Part shown: piece by piece, positions 46,574 to 58,585 of the stretch
How positions within the stretch are numbered: the first letter of the stretch is position 1
How the letters are laid out: each line of letters begins with the position of its first letter
From: Anastatus disparis
Lineage: Eukaryota > Arthropoda > Insecta > Hymenoptera > Eupelmidae
DNA length: 64,000 bases
NCBI GenBank assembly: GCA_017163975.1
Contig: JAFFSR010000244.1
Coordinates: 310,001-374,000 of the forward strand
Direction of reading: 5' to 3'
The notes under the pieces: model-generated
Databases searched by the model: none
Seen by the model: only the letters and a program-made list of their open reading frames with translations
What the model was told of the DNA's origin: nothing
Program-made: the position numbers and the translations under genes

Positions 46574-47244
46574 GTTAGGAGCAGGCCGAACTCTCTGTCT
46601 TTGTCTAATAGAGTTTTTTATTATTTGTCAAAACACCATCTGTTATTATTTATTAGTAGAATTTAACGACAGTGTAAATAATTCATTTAATAATGATATT
46701 TTATTTATTGTAAGCTTAAACTACGTTTCAGCTCATATTTTTTGACTCTTCAAGTCAAAAATTTTTTTAAATTAATTTACATAACTAATTTCTATTCATA
46801 GTTATGTGAAGTTAATTTAAAGCAATTTGACAAAAAGGGTCATTAAAATATGATTAATCATGATAAAAAAAGTATTATCTTGACAGTTAATAGTTGTTTG
46901 TATCATTATTAAATGAACCATCTGTTATACCAAGAAAAAAATAGCAGCCCTTGCTAGATATTAGTATGATAAGTAAATTTTGTAATAACAATCAAATTAT
47001 TTTATCGCGTTTATGTTGAATAATATGAGACCTACTAACAAACTAGAATATAACCTATCTTTTTTGGTAGGTCACATATTGTTCAAAAACTACACAATAA
47101 AAAAATTTGATTGTTATTACAAAATTTACTTATTATACTAATATCTAGCGGGGGCTACTATTTATTTCTTGATACAACGGATAGTATTTATGTAAATGAT
47201 GGAAAACGCTATTAGACAAAGACAGATAGTTCGACCCCCTGTTA
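46574..47244. mobile_element. Foldback element, ~670 bp
   Basis: The outer pair is CCGAACTCTCTGTCTTTGTC and its reverse complement at 47205-47235 (GACAAAGACAGATAGTTCG). The inner arms at about 46925-47025 and 47075-47185 share TGTAATAACAATCAAATTAT-like text. A further partial copy of the end motif lies at 46495-46540. Non-coding. Confidence 0.75.
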
Positions 47245-48194
47245 AGTGCAATAGATATTATTATTATTATTATTATAAATATTTATGCACAAGAACAAAA
47301 AATTCTACCGCATTGTTTTTAAGAAAAGTAAGGAACGCTGAAGTGAAAGGTTATTTTTCTAATATGATGATTTTAAACGTATTATTAATATTTTTTTCAT
47401 GAACTAAAAATTACAACTTTTTAAACAATAATCAGTTATAAAAAATTGAATTAATGGTTATGATATTAAAAGGAACTTCAATAGATACTTAATTTTTTAA
47501 TATATTGTTCTCTATTGACTTATATTATAGATAATATAAATCGCAAATCGGTCATAACCTCTAATTTAAGAGGAGGTCATAACTATTTGCCGCTTGATAG
47601 GGATACTCCAGGAAGGGATAAATAGAGAGATAGATATTGATTTATTTTGTAAAAAAGGTACAAAAAGGCATGTAATACATGAAACAATAAGTAATAATTC
47701 TATATAAAGTATTGCGCATAATAAGATAAGATATCACAGTCAATTATTAAAATTAATATATAATACTGTGTCAGTAAGTCACCATGTAAAAGTGATATCA
47801 CAGACTATTCTAAATACACGCAGAAAACAAGAAAACATAAATTACAATGAAAAACAGTCTTAAATATCTATCAGTTATTGAATTAAAATCAAATAACGTA
47901 ATATAAAAGAGGAATCACTGTCAAGACATCAATAAAAATAAAATTGGACAATACTATAAAAATGAAATTGGACAATACAACAACAAAGGAATAACAAATA
48001 ATTAAAAAAAATAAAATAATAATGCATTTAAAAAATAAAAACTTGATACCGAAGATTTCATGACTTCTAATTCTTTCCGCATTCATTTATCCATCATTCA
48101 TGCTAATAAATACGTTCACACCTTAAATCTATATATAGGACGAAACAAAATAAATTAACATAAAAAATTAAAATACTTAAAATTAAGTTCATTT

Positions 48195-50719
48195 GAGGTC
48201 GAGTAAGTACCTCCTCAAAGATGACTTAAACCTGCCGAGCGATGGAAGATTTTTTATATCAGCAGGCAGGGAATTCCAAAAATGCGCACCGCGAACTTAA
48301 AAGTAATTTCTTCCTGTCTCAGTACGCATGAGCACTGCGAAATCCTTAATCTCTCTCCTAGTAACTACTCTAGGTACATATTTAGTGTAGAGACTCACTA
48401 GATACTCGGGAGTATTCATGAGGAGAGATGTGATCGCCCATTCCTACGCCTAATACATATCTCACACATAAATTTTGGAGTCTTTGTAATTGTCTTCTCA
48501 ACCCCTGCAAAGCATCGAGCAGTAGTCGAGGTGCAGAAACAGCAAGGCGGCTGCGAGTTGTTTACGCAGGGCCTCAGTGGTGTACCGACGGTAGTACTGT
48601 AAACTATACATTATCCTATTAAATTTTTTAGTCACCATATTAATGTGCGGTTCTCATGACAACTTAGCGTCAAGCACAACATCAAGGCTCGTAACGGTAT
48701 CAGAGAAAGATATGCCAACACCTCCCTCAAGCTCAATCGTTCTTGGCTCACCAGCATAAAAGTCATTAATAAATCAACCACTGCCAGAAATGATCGCCTT
48801 AGATTTGCTCGCATTTAATGTAAGAGAAGAATCGACAGCCCATCTCGACACCGCTCTGGCTGCCCTATGCATAATACGAATGATTTCATTCAGATGTTCA
48901 TAAGGGACCTGAGTATAGATTTGGAGGTCATCAGCATATAATATGTGCTCGAAGAAACAGGGGTCGAGCGTGTCACGTATGTTATTAATGTAAAACAACA
49001 GAAGCCCCAGCACTGAACCCTGTGGAACTCCTACATTGGTTGTTAGCCAATCCGAATCCTCTTTTAAATGTATAGAAACCATTTGTTTCCTACCTGATAA
49101 ATAAGAGCTAATCCACTTGAGTGCAGCCCTAAAAAACCTTATCAATCGAAGCCTCGCAAGCAATTTGGAAAGGGAGATCGTGACAAATGTCTTACTAAAG
49201 TCAAATAGAAGTAGTATCGTGGCAAGTTTCTTGTCAAGACCTGATCTTATGTCGTCTGTAAATTTAAGTATGGCAATCTGCGCAGAATGATGCTTACTAA
49301 AGCCAGTCTGCAAAGACTCAAGTATTTTGTGTGTCATAATATACTCTAGCAGTTGGTCATGGGCAATCTTCTCGAGAACCTTCGAAAGAAAACATAATAT
49401 TGTTATGGGCCTCAGATTTTTAGGCATCTTAGGTGCAGGGCACTTCTTTAAAGGCATAATGCGTGCACACTTCCAAAGGCAAGAATCCTTTTACGTTCCA
49501 CAGTATCATCGTGTGGCGAGACTGACACCCCTGCAAAATGTGCATTAAGCTCATCTGGAGTCAATCCATTCAAGTCCTCTTGAGGTCCGAACAGGAGTCC
49601 CAGGTCTTTTAACTCCTTCCAGACATTACCTCTAGCAAGAGAATCGAACAGTCTATTATGATAATAATTTGTTTTAGCTTGTTCCGTCTGTTTGTCTATT
49701 GTTTTACGCAGTTGCGAAAATTCGGAGAGATATCGCTCTTCCTTTGTCCGTTTAAATCTACGATACGTGGCATCTCTCTTGTGCCGCATCTGCGACAACT
49801 CTTTATCTATCTAAAGAAATTGAGCTTTACCAATTTTAAGTGTTTTCAGTAGTGCCAGACTTTGTATTGCTGCCGTAAGCTTATCACAGAGGCAGCCAAG
49901 TACAGATTCCGGGTCAACTGTACCAACTGTAAATGGTGTCCAATCACTGCCGGCCAAACTCTGTACCAATAAGTTTGGACAGATATCTTTATAATTCCTA
50001 TACTTAATTATTTTATTGTCTGTCTTGATATGATTACAAGAAATAGATACATCAATTAAGTTGTGCCGACTGTGAAAATTCGCCGGTAAGTTGCGTGCGT
50101 CAAGTACTGTGTCATTATCGTCAACAAGAATCAGGTCAATCCACATGTGAGACGTTAGAGTGTGATGCGTGACACCGTGCTGAACCAACTGTAACGAAAG
50201 CTCAGCCGACGATTTATTAATAAATTTGACATCACTGCTCTCGCGCAGGAGATCGGCATTCAGGTCTCCCTTTATAATTTTATGAGAGTATTCAGAGGCA
50301 AAATTTCTTAAGTTATCCAAAAAATCAGTATTTCTAAAAAAGGAAATTGCAGGAGGTCGATAAATAACAGAAACCAACACGGCTTCGGAGTTGCCCAATT
50401 GCACGGAACAAAAAATATACTCAGGTACCTCCGGTTTACCATCATTATGATTAGTTTGAGTATCCGAAGTAGCCAAAATAGTGCACTTTGAATTGTCTTT
50501 AATATACAAAGCAACTCCTCCACCACGCAAGTTTCTGTCCTGTCTGAATACTTTATACCCCTTGACCCAAATGACGTCACCCGAAACAGACGGACCCAGC
50601 CAGGTCTCAGCCACTCCAAATATGTCACAAGAAGGGCCATCACTTAGAAACTCACGTACCTGTCCAATGTGAGCCCTTAACGAAGTTACATTCAGATAGC
50701 ACGCTCGCAGTTCACTCAT
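48195..50719 (-). pseudogene. LINE ORF2: endonuclease and reverse transcriptase
   Basis: Endonuclease (50719 to 49811) has the motifs LNVTSLRAHI, GVAETWLG, SVIYRPP, KGDLNADLL, TSHMWIDLI and SRHNLI in order. RT (about 49457 to 48774) has RPITILCFLSKVLE, LLLFDFSKTF (Asp), VGVPQGSVLGLLLF and the catalytic LYADDLQIY. After a TGA near 48774 the same frame continues with GVGISFSDTV and YRRYTTEALRKQL. It closes with HFWNSLPADIKNLPS at about 48290-48240, as in CR1/Jockey-type ORF2 ends. Frame changes near 49450 and 49800 and several stops inactivate it. Confidence 0.88.
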
Positions 50720-50827
50720 CCTCCCTGTACGACTCTTAGAGGAGGCCCGGGGCAGTCATTGAAGAGAGGCCACATTCGACGTTACTCCATTATTTGCACT
50801 TAATTATTGATTTGTCGACATATTTCG

Positions 50828-52334
50828 TTAATGTTCAGAGGCTTCATTATTATCACATATATTATTATTGCACTTAATATTCGATGGAGTTTTAGAATTT
50901 CCATTAATTACGTTTACACCGTCTTCTAATTTCTTACTGTCTGTCAATAGATTATCTAAATCATTTTCATTAAAAAAATTGTGAGCTCTCTCCCCTCTCT
51001 CCTTTTTCACCAGAAATTTGCCATGTCTGTGCCGAACAAATTTAAAGCCTTTTTCTTTGGCATACTTTTTCAATTTTTTAAAATTTACATATTTTTCTTT
51101 AGGCAAAAATTCATTAATAAATGTCAAGCCGTGGCGTTTGATGGCTGGAAGACTACCAAGAAGGGAGGGATTAAGATCCGCTGTCGAAAAACCTGTGAAT
51201 TGGCATTTAGCTTCAAACATCTTTTGCACCAGGTCCTCCTCAGAAAGTCTAACCAGCAATGAGAACGGACCCTTCGGGCTGCCACTGATCCCACGATCTG
51301 TAGACACCCCGTTTACATCGTCATGTTTAGCGATTTTCTTAACTGAAAATACATTTGTACGCTTGATTGTCAGGAGAATGGTATCAAGAATGGCACAGGC
51401 GTAATTATACGGCTAAACATCAACTGCTGAACAGTCAAACTCGCCAGAGATCACCAATGTACCACACCCAGAACCACACTCCGTCTCAACTTGACGAGGT
51501 GCCTCATCACTAATTACAGTATGAGTATGTGGTGTTTGTGGTATTTCTACAAATCTAGATGTGTGCAATGTATGTTTATTCATTCCCGTGAGATCCGCAA
51601 CGACCTGCGCCACGCCATCTACAACGGTTGTAAGGTCGAAAAAACCCTTGTGCACTCCGTGAAACTCGTTATTAAGAATAATTTAAATATTATCAAATTT
51701 ACAACTAATTGTTTTATTGTACGTTTTAATTTTATTATTTAGGGCGGACAAGAAATTCTTTTCCGAAGTGACTATTATTTCCCTAAGTTTGCGATTTTCC
51801 TCTAAAAACTGCATCTGCTCAATTTCTAATTTTTTAATAAATAAATTCTGCGTTTCAATTTTGGACACAATATCCCGCAGGAGTTTGTCAAAATTTCTAA
51901 CTTGGCTCTGAACAGCCATAGTCGATTAAAAGAATTCAGTATTGTGTAAAGCCTGCCAGATAGTGCGCCCTCTAGAGCAGATACAGCTGCCTGCAATGAA
52001 AAAAAATCTAAGTCACCTCAGACTACATCAAAATTATTTTACTTAAAATTATTACTATTATTATTATTATTCGGGGCAGCGTGCGCACCGCCACCTCCCA
52101 ATTGTTTATCAGATAAAAGTATACTTGATCTACTTCTCCCTCCATCCGCCGTGGCACCGCTGTTGTTGGTCAAAGTTTGCGATGATAAAGTAGTTTTCAT
52201 TTTATGCCATTTTCCATTTTTGAACGAGTCATGCATTTCGCATGACAGTGCTGCCGGCACGTGAAACACAAATGGAGCTTTGCCATGCCCCATTTATCAT
52301 TAGTAGATAGCTTACAGATCGCACAACTGTCCAT
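50828..52334 (-). pseudogene. LINE ORF1 with PHD-type zinc finger and coiled coil
   Basis: ATG at 52334 opens MDSCAICK..., with CAIC then CFTCRQHCHAKC: cysteines at 4, 7, 23, 26, 30 and 34, with His 29 and 31, a PHD-like finger. A TGA at 52197-52199 ends this frame; another frame continues with a Ser/Asn/Gly-rich linker (TADGGRSRSS, NNNNNSNNF). 51919-51683 is a coiled coil (LLRDIVSKIETQNLF, EENRKLREII). 51307-50828 holds the C-terminal segment with VQKMFEAKCQFTGF and GFKFVRHRHGKFLVK, typical of PHD-bearing ORF1 proteins. These are presumed to bind element RNA. Confidence 0.78.
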
Positions 52335-53568
52335 AACTCCGACTTCTATTGTATACTACAGTAACTAAAACTAACCTCCTTAAAGGGTTAGGTGAACTTC
52401 TATCTTATTTGTCGAGGAGTAGATTGAAAAATTAGCCACCAGGATCTCTGCCTGCAGATGAAAATTGCCTCCCAACTAACTTTAAAACTGTAATAATTGT
52501 AACCTCCATAGTTCAGCGGCTTGATGTAAATTATAAGATAAAATGCAAGGACCGTTAATAAAATTGATGATTTATAGCTGAAACGGTGCCTTGCGAATTG
52601 AGCGTGCAAGAATCTGTAAGAAAAACGCCCTAGGGCACAAAAATGCAGTACCAGAACAAAAATAACAAGAGTGAAAAATAAAACGTGTTTAACTACTTAC
52701 AGATGGAGGGAGAAGGGACAAGAAAATGTTGCCGCCATACTAATCTAAACCGGAAAGGAACAGATAAAGTGCTTATAGAAAACATCACGGGTCGTCTTCG
52801 TGGGGAATATTTACTGTCTCTTTCTAACATATTATTTTCTTATGTAATTTTCGGTTTAGATTTCTTGTTTGTGACAGCCAATAGAAAACGCAGAACGAGG
52901 TTTCCAGTCCCTTTCTAGAGGGTCCCTACCGCTCGATATAGGGTGGCGCTGCGGTCAGGTGAGAGAAATATATAAAATATTTTTTATACAGCGATTTACA
53001 ATTTACCAAGTCAATAATATACTTCTAATGTTGTCAAAGGCACTAGACATATTGAACGATATTGTCGTGAAACGAAAAATGCGGCGCGTGGTAGAGCCGA
53101 TGTAAATATATGGGTATTTAAGTACAACGGAGAGAGTAATATCGAAGAACGTCATATATACATGCCGCCTCTACTTTGCACTGCATTTTTCGTTCTATAA
53201 CAATATCTTGGACTTTTCAAACAAGATTATTATCAATTAATATTCTACATATATATGGCTAGTGCCATTGACAATATTAAAAGTATATTACTAACCCGAT
53301 AAATTGTAAATCACTGTATAAAAATATTTTATACTTTTCTCTCACCTGACCGCAGCACCACCAAACGGAAAATGGTTTCTACCTCCTCTTAAGTAAAAAA
53401 GAAGTTATTAATTTTTCAGAAAAACTACTAAAAGTACAAGTTATAACAGTCAGCAAGGACTTACCTTTTATTGAATCTCCAATCATTAAAAAATTTTCAA
53501 AACAAAAGGTTTACGTAAACTTAGTAATTAAAATAACGAGCAACAAGAAAATCGAGAATAATGAATAA

Positions 53569-53570
<2 letters not shown>

Positions 53571-53618
<48 letters not shown>
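53571..53618. repeat. (TA)n microsatellite
   Basis: Pure AT/TA repeat followed by GTATATATTG. Confidence 0.93.
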
Positions 53619-53627
53619 TGTGACGTT

Positions 53628-54190
53628 CTCTCCTTGTGGTGACATTGAAGTTTAAGTTTCTTCACTTTTCGTGTACCATGGGTTCACTCTCACGTCGCCA
53701 TGCGTGAAAAGCTTGCCGTCTTGTAACACGAGAGCAGCCTAATTAGATTAAGTCGACTACAATGTCACCAGTCAAATGCAATGCCGAAAGGTTCATTGCT
53801 GAGCACTCTCACTCTAATCTAATAATCTAATAGTAGTAAGATTTGATTGTTAGTTTTCCAATAAATGAAAATATAAAAGATAAAGTTAAATTAAATATTT
53901 AAGGTAAATTTCATTTTACAAGTAGGATGAGACTTTAATAATAGAAAGAAGAAAGGTTAGTTCATCGGCTACGCGCCTTCTGGATTACCTTTAGGGCGAC
54001 GTGCTGTTCCCTGCCTAGAAGGCTCGATCGAACGAGGTTCGAGCTTGGGTGCAGAGAAGCACCCAAGTCTCGCTCGCGATCGAGAACAAAACCAAATCTA
54101 ATCTTTTCTCTTCCTTTCGGCCTATTTATACTCTTTTGCTGTCGTCATGACTCGCACAACGATCGCTTTATTTATGCTACAGCAGCTACT
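53628..54190. other. Candidate solo LTR or other element end
   Basis: Starts TGTGACGTTCTCTCCTTG, a common Ty3/Gypsy LTR beginning, is less AT-rich than its surroundings, and has CTATTTATACTC (TATA-like) near 54120. No terminal CA partner, target duplication or second copy was found, so this is weak. Confidence 0.25.
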
Positions 54191-54294
54191 AAAAAGAATA
54201 AAGTTTATAATCGCATCAATCTTATATATATACAAAAGAAAGTATTCTTTTGTATATATATAAGATTGATGCGATTATAAACTTTATTCTTTTT
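54191..54294. repeat. Perfect palindrome, 50-bp arms
   Basis: The arm 54191-54240 (begins AAAAAGAATAAAGTTTATAA) and 54245-54294 are exact reverse complements around a 4-base loop AGTA. Confidence 0.95.
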
Positions 54295-54722
54295 CGACTA
54301 TTCAATAGCTACTCTGTATAGTGTCTATTTCTTTATTTTCTTTTTTTTTATACTTATTTCTCATAATTGTTATTAATCAAATAATTCAAATTATATATGT
54401 TAATGATCATGCATTATATTCTAATTACGGGTGAATTAGCAGTCAGAATATAAATATATATATATATATATATGAAACATGTGAACGCGCACATACAGAC
54501 GTACCTGGGCTCATATATATGCCACATTTCATGTCGACCCACACGCTCACATACAGACAGGTTTATAATTTACGTCAAGAAAGATCTATATATGTTAAAA
54601 TATATGTTATATGGACCACATGGTCCAGAGACACTTTGTTATGATTTAATAAATAGTAAATTCTAAAAATTTTTTTTTGAAAACGTTTTATAATTTAACT
54701 ATTTTTGAAGATAATGGTTTCC
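54295..54722. other. Non-coding AT-rich DNA
   Basis: A short (TA)n at about 54447-54473 and CA/CG-containing text at 54480-54560 (ACATACAGACGTACC). No gene. Confidence 0.5.
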
Positions 54723-55000
54723 CGGAATATAAATATTGAAGCGTGTAGCTGCAAAGGTGGCTATCTCCATTTTTTCCGAATTCATTTTTATTGCATTTTC
54801 GTATACAGAACATTAAAATTTATCATGAAAAAATCATATAGGACCAAAATATAGGTATAGTCTTTTTATGAAATGAAAAAAATATGGTGTATTGCAAAAT
54901 ACACTGACTTTTAAGTATAAGTACAGCAGAAAATGTTATTTCTTGAAAAAAATTTTTTTGGAGATAACTACTTTTGCAGCTATACGCTTCATATTCTTCG
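54723..55000. mobile_element. ~278-bp MITE with imperfect TIRs
   Basis: The left TTGAAGCGTGTAGCTGCAAA and the reverse complement of the right (ATGAAGCGTATAGCTGCAAA), followed by GTGGCTATCTCC / GTAGTTATCTCC, form ~40-bp TIRs. Target duplication not clear. Confidence 0.7.
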
Positions 55001-56350
55001 TTACTTCGTCTCCGTCTCTCCGTAATTACATTACTACTTATATATGAATTATTATTTCATTATATTAAAGTTAAGAATTAGGATTTTTTTTCGTAAATAT
55101 CTTTTGCATTATTGTTACATACACTGAAAAACTTTTTGCTTGCTAGTTGCCCTTCTCCCTGACTACGCTAGCACTACGCGTTCGGCGCAAACGGTGTGCC
55201 GAAAACGACAAAGAAAGTACTGAAAATGAACTGTGCCTGCTCCGATCATTTGTGTGTAAGGTTGTTTTGACGAATCGGCGCTTTACATATGCTCGATTCA
55301 GCGTAAGGGAAACTCAAATCTGAGTAGCTGCTACTCCGATTGCGCGTATACCTCGAAACGTAATTAATCAGAGTAGCACATAACCTTGAAGGTTACAGAC
55401 TGCGCCGATAGTCTTTCAGTGTACATACATACACACGTGCACCTTTAACATACACATACACATATATACATACATACACATATACACATACACACATTCA
55501 CAATATCCGTCACTCCATCTCCGCGATTGTCTCTCCGTCACCGTCTCTCTAACTCCGTCTCTCTGTCTTCTTCTCTCCAACACCGTCTCTCCGTCTCCAT
55601 CTCTCCATCTCCGTCTCTCCGTCACTCAGTCTCCGTCTTTCCACCTCCATTTCTCTGTCTCCGTCCGTTTCTTCGTCTCTCTGTCTTCGTTTCTGCGTCT
55701 CCGTCTCCGTTTCTTCGTCTCCGTTTTTCCGTTTTCCTTTTTCTGTCTCCGTTTCTCCGTCTCTTCGTAATTACACTACTACACGGATAGATGTCTTAGC
55801 GAACTGCCAGCCAAGAGGGGAGGTATACAGTCCGCTCATACTCAGCGGCGAACAGTAATACATATGTTGGCGTTTTGAATGCCAAAAGTTACTTATGAGT
55901 TGCGCGCGCACGGTTGGCTAATATCGGTTGGCTTTTAAAACACCAACATTTGTTTTTCTGTCTCTCGTAAACTTGTAATATACTGCGCCCCCACGCTTTG
56001 GCATACAGCATACGAAAAGTTCTTTCAGTGTACTCACATATAAATTATTATTTCATTATATTGGAATGAAGAATTAAGACTTTTTTTCTTACGTGAATAT
56101 CTTTTGCATTATTGTGACATACACGCATACACATACACACGTGCACCTTTAACATACCAATATCCGTCACTCCGTCCCCGTCTGCGACTCTCCGTATCCG
56201 TCGCTCCGTCTTTCTATATTGGTCTCTCCTTTTTCGTCTCCGTTTCTCCTTCACCGTCTTTCCGTGTCTCCGTTTCTCCGTCTCTGTTTCTCTGTCTTCG
56301 TTTCTCCGTCTCCATTTCTTTGTCTCCGTTTTTTCGTCTCCGTAATTACA
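55001..56350. repeat. Tandem duplication with (TCCGTCTC)n minisatellites
   Basis: Unit 1 (55015-55785) and unit 2 (56036-56350) share TTATTATTTCATTATATT, ATATCTTTTGCATTATTGT, CACGTGCACCTTTAACATAC and a TCCGTCTC/TCTCCGTC minisatellite (55503-55768 and 56165-56345). Unit 1 carries an inserted MITE. The Arg/Glu-rich and Ser/Pro-rich frames here are minisatellite by-products. 55790-56035 between the units ends in TTCTTTCAGTG, like the MITE at 55122. Confidence 0.82.
55122..55421. mobile_element. 300-bp MITE with CACTGAAA ends, TA target
   Basis: Left end CACTGAAAAACTTTTTGC; right end GATAGTCTTTCAGTG; TA at 55120-55121 and 55422-55423. The second duplicated unit (near 56125) shows the empty site ACATACACGCATAC. 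Confidence 0.78.
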
Positions 56351-56351
56351 T

Positions 56352-56370
56352 TACTACTTATATATATATA

Positions 56371-56437
<67 letters not shown>
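56352..56437. repeat. (TA)n microsatellite
   Basis: About 80 bp of TA with one TTTA interruption near its start. Confidence 0.93.
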
Positions 56438-56440
<3 letters not shown>

Positions 56441-58131
56441 CCATTCTAATACTTTTTCTAAAAAGTGTTCGCAGTGGGTCTCCAGAATTTTCCATTGACC
56501 GTGGCATCTTTTTGTACTATGAAACTTAGGAACCCATGCCAAATTTCAGCCTTCTAGAACCAATAGATGCCGAGAAATGGCCATACAAAGTCCAAAAATG
56601 GGCCCTTTTTGGCTGTTTTTCGGTAGTTTTCGAATACTCCTCATTAATCCGATATTGCACCAAAATGAACTCACAATACGTCGTTTTCTTCGTTTTGAAC
56701 TAAACTTTTTAGAAATCATTAGCACATTTGGATTTATGGATAGGGCTTTGCTACATAACCTTAAAAACAACGGGCGTTTTTTTGAATTTTCAATATTTTT
56801 ACAATCGGCAAACGGCGTTGGAAACCTCTTGAAAAGACCTTCAATTTAACACTTTGAACGTTTAAAAACATTAAAAATTGATGGAGTTATTGAAGGTTGA
56901 AGTTCACAAAATTCGTAAAAAATGCGTTTTTGGCCATTTTCGAACTCCTAAAGCTCAAAATAAGGTGTCTTTTTTTTTTATTGCATAAATTTTTAGTTTT
57001 GATATAAATATATGAAATAAAACCGTTTTCAGAGGACCGTTTTTTGATTTTCGAATTATTTTTCGTGCATCTAATTATTGCTTTTTTTCGACATTTACAA
57101 TGCTATATGCTCATATGTATAGCGTTCTATACATACGAGCATAGGGTATCGTCCTAAATTGACTTTCCAAATAAATTCTTATACTTTTTTACATGTCTTA
57201 AAAAATATTTCAACACCAAACTCAGATTGAAAGTTTTTCACCGACCTCAGAAAAAATACAAGTGACGGAAAAAAATTTTATAAATAATGAAAAATTGCCT
57301 TTTTTGAAACACTGACATGAAAGTTGTTATTATTTTCACGCGCTACTACAGATTTAAAGAAAACATGTTAATCAGACCATAATAAACTACAGGAAGTTAG
57401 CATTTTATCTATATTTTAATATGCTTTTTTATCATTTTTATCAATTTATTTTATTTTTATTAATGCACAAAAAAATATCTTTTTATGTTTTCAATTTTTG
57501 GTTTCATACATTCATTGTATACTAAAAAATATATAATAGAGATGTTCGTTATGCATGTGAAAAACTTACATTATAGGAATAAAATATTCTGTGAGAAACT
57601 TGTTTCAAAAAAAATATTTCGAGTAGCACACTTCAAGAATGTTTAGGAAGGCTAGAAACTATATTGTAATTTCTTCTTTATATCATTTCTGAAATTCTTA
57701 TCATATGTTTAAGTTATCGTTGGCTATCCTACATCGTAAAATCGACGTTTCAGTAAAATAAAAAATTAATCAAACAAATTTTTGTTGTTAATTTAAAATT
57801 TGCGGGCACATTTGTAGGTTATTTTAAAGTTTTTCAGCTAAATTCCGATCTATGAGAATATAGGGAAAAAATTTGACGGAATACAAGGATACGGAATCGA
57901 CGTACTATGACGTTCCGTAGCCTATTTTCCCTTCCATCTAATTTCACCCTTATACCAAAGAAGAAAGACGCTTATAGAAGGATTTTTCTGGGTTAAATTT
58001 TTCGTCCGAAAACCTGGGTAACACTTTAACATTGTCTGTGTTCAATAGAAAGTTGAAAATCTTCTATCTAGATTGCTCTTGTTCCATTTCATTATTTACA
58101 GTACTATGAATGCACATTCAATCTTGTTTAT
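56438..58131. other. Non-coding, probably repeat-derived DNA
   Basis: No domain-bearing frame. 56480-56640 has text like CCCATGCCAAATTTCAGCCT and GCCGAGAAATGGCC, a style often seen in dispersed arthropod repeats. Small hairpins occur at about 57101-57145 (TATATGCTCATATGTATAGC) and 57886-57920 (TACGGAATCGACG...CGTTCCGTA). The open frame 56577-56849 is unsupported. Confidence 0.4.
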
Positions 58132-58134
58132 TTA

Positions 58135-58317
58135 GGTTCGAATTTATAGTCGACACTCAACACTCAGCACTCAGTTCTCAACCCTCAGATCTTAAAGTTT
58201 CATTGTTCTGTGTTCCCTATAAACGTGGGTCTACGTTTATAGGGAACACGGAACAATGAAACTTCAAGATCTGAGGGTTGAGTGCTGAGTGTTGAGTGTC
58301 TACTATAAATTCGAGCC
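58135..58317. mobile_element. 183-bp near-perfect hairpin MITE, TTA target
   Basis: Arms of ~88 bp, GGTTCGAATTTATAGTCGAC against the reverse complement of CTACTATAAATTCGAGCC, around a loop GGGTCT. TTA at 58132-58134 and 58318-58320. GG(T/C)TCGAAT ends with a 3-bp target resemble PIF/Harbinger MITEs. Confidence 0.8.
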
Positions 58318-58329
58318 TTACGTCTATAT

Positions 58330-58585
58330 GGCCCGAATTCATAGTTGTGTCTTGAGTATTGAGTATGACTTTAAACTTAAGTATCGTTACTTGAGTATCA
58401 GCTGTTACTTCAATTGAGTGTTACATCTTTACCGTTGAGTAGCTTATCTGTTTGATTTTGTTTCATAACTAACTGTGATAACCTCTTCATGTAGCACGTA
58501 ATCAAAGTAACAGCTGATACTCAAGTAACGATACTTAAGTTTTAAGTCATACTTAATACTCAAGACACGACTATGAATTTGGGCC
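58330..58585. mobile_element. 256-bp hairpin MITE, TAT target, sister of the previous one
   Basis: Ends GGCCCGAATTCATAGTTGTG and CGACTATGAATTTGGGCC, arms ~80 bp sharing AGTAACGATACTTAAG in both directions. TAT at 58327-58329 and 58586-58588. It starts 12 bp after the first hairpin and has related ends. Confidence 0.8.

Larger units (their letters stand above)
47640..52680 (-). mobile_element. CR1-group LINE (Daphne/Kiri-like), inactivated
   Basis: ORF1 starts with a PHD-type zinc finger, ORF2 has APE-type endonuclease and RT without RNase H, and the 3' region ends near CAATATCTATCTCTC at about 47640. A PHD-bearing ORF1 with coiled coil is characteristic of CR1-group LINEs. The exact ends are uncertain by tens to hundreds of bases. 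Both ORFs are frameshifted. Confidence 0.8.
47598..52928. mobile_element. hAT-like element bounded by TAGGGA TIRs, carrying a LINE
   Basis: The left end TAGGGATACTCCAGGAAGGG and the reverse complement of the right end TAGGGACCCTCTAGAAAGGG agree at 16 of 20 positions. They are flanked by CCGCTTGA (47590-47597) and CCGCTCGA (52929-52936), an 8-bp duplication with one mismatch. TAGGG ends and an 8-bp target fit hAT. Most of the interior is the minus-strand LINE. That the LINE entered a MITE is an inference; I did not find the LINE's own target duplication. Confidence 0.55.
47570..53388. mobile_element. TTAA element (GAGGAGGTC ends) split by a nested insertion
   Basis: The left end GAGGAGGTCATAACTATTTG (47570) and right end GTTTCTACCTCCTC (53388) are flanked by TTAA (47566-47569, 53389-53392). 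The internal part at 52930-53388 matches the core of 39760-41175, including GATATAGGGTGGCGCTGCGG and the AACAATAT...GGACTTTTCAAACAAGATTA arm. The left TIR is interrupted after CCGCTTGATA by the nested element at 47598. Confidence 0.75.

Noticed and set aside
55416..56254. Arg/Glu-rich and Ser-rich open frames
   Set aside because: They come from (TCCGTCTC)n minisatellite strands.
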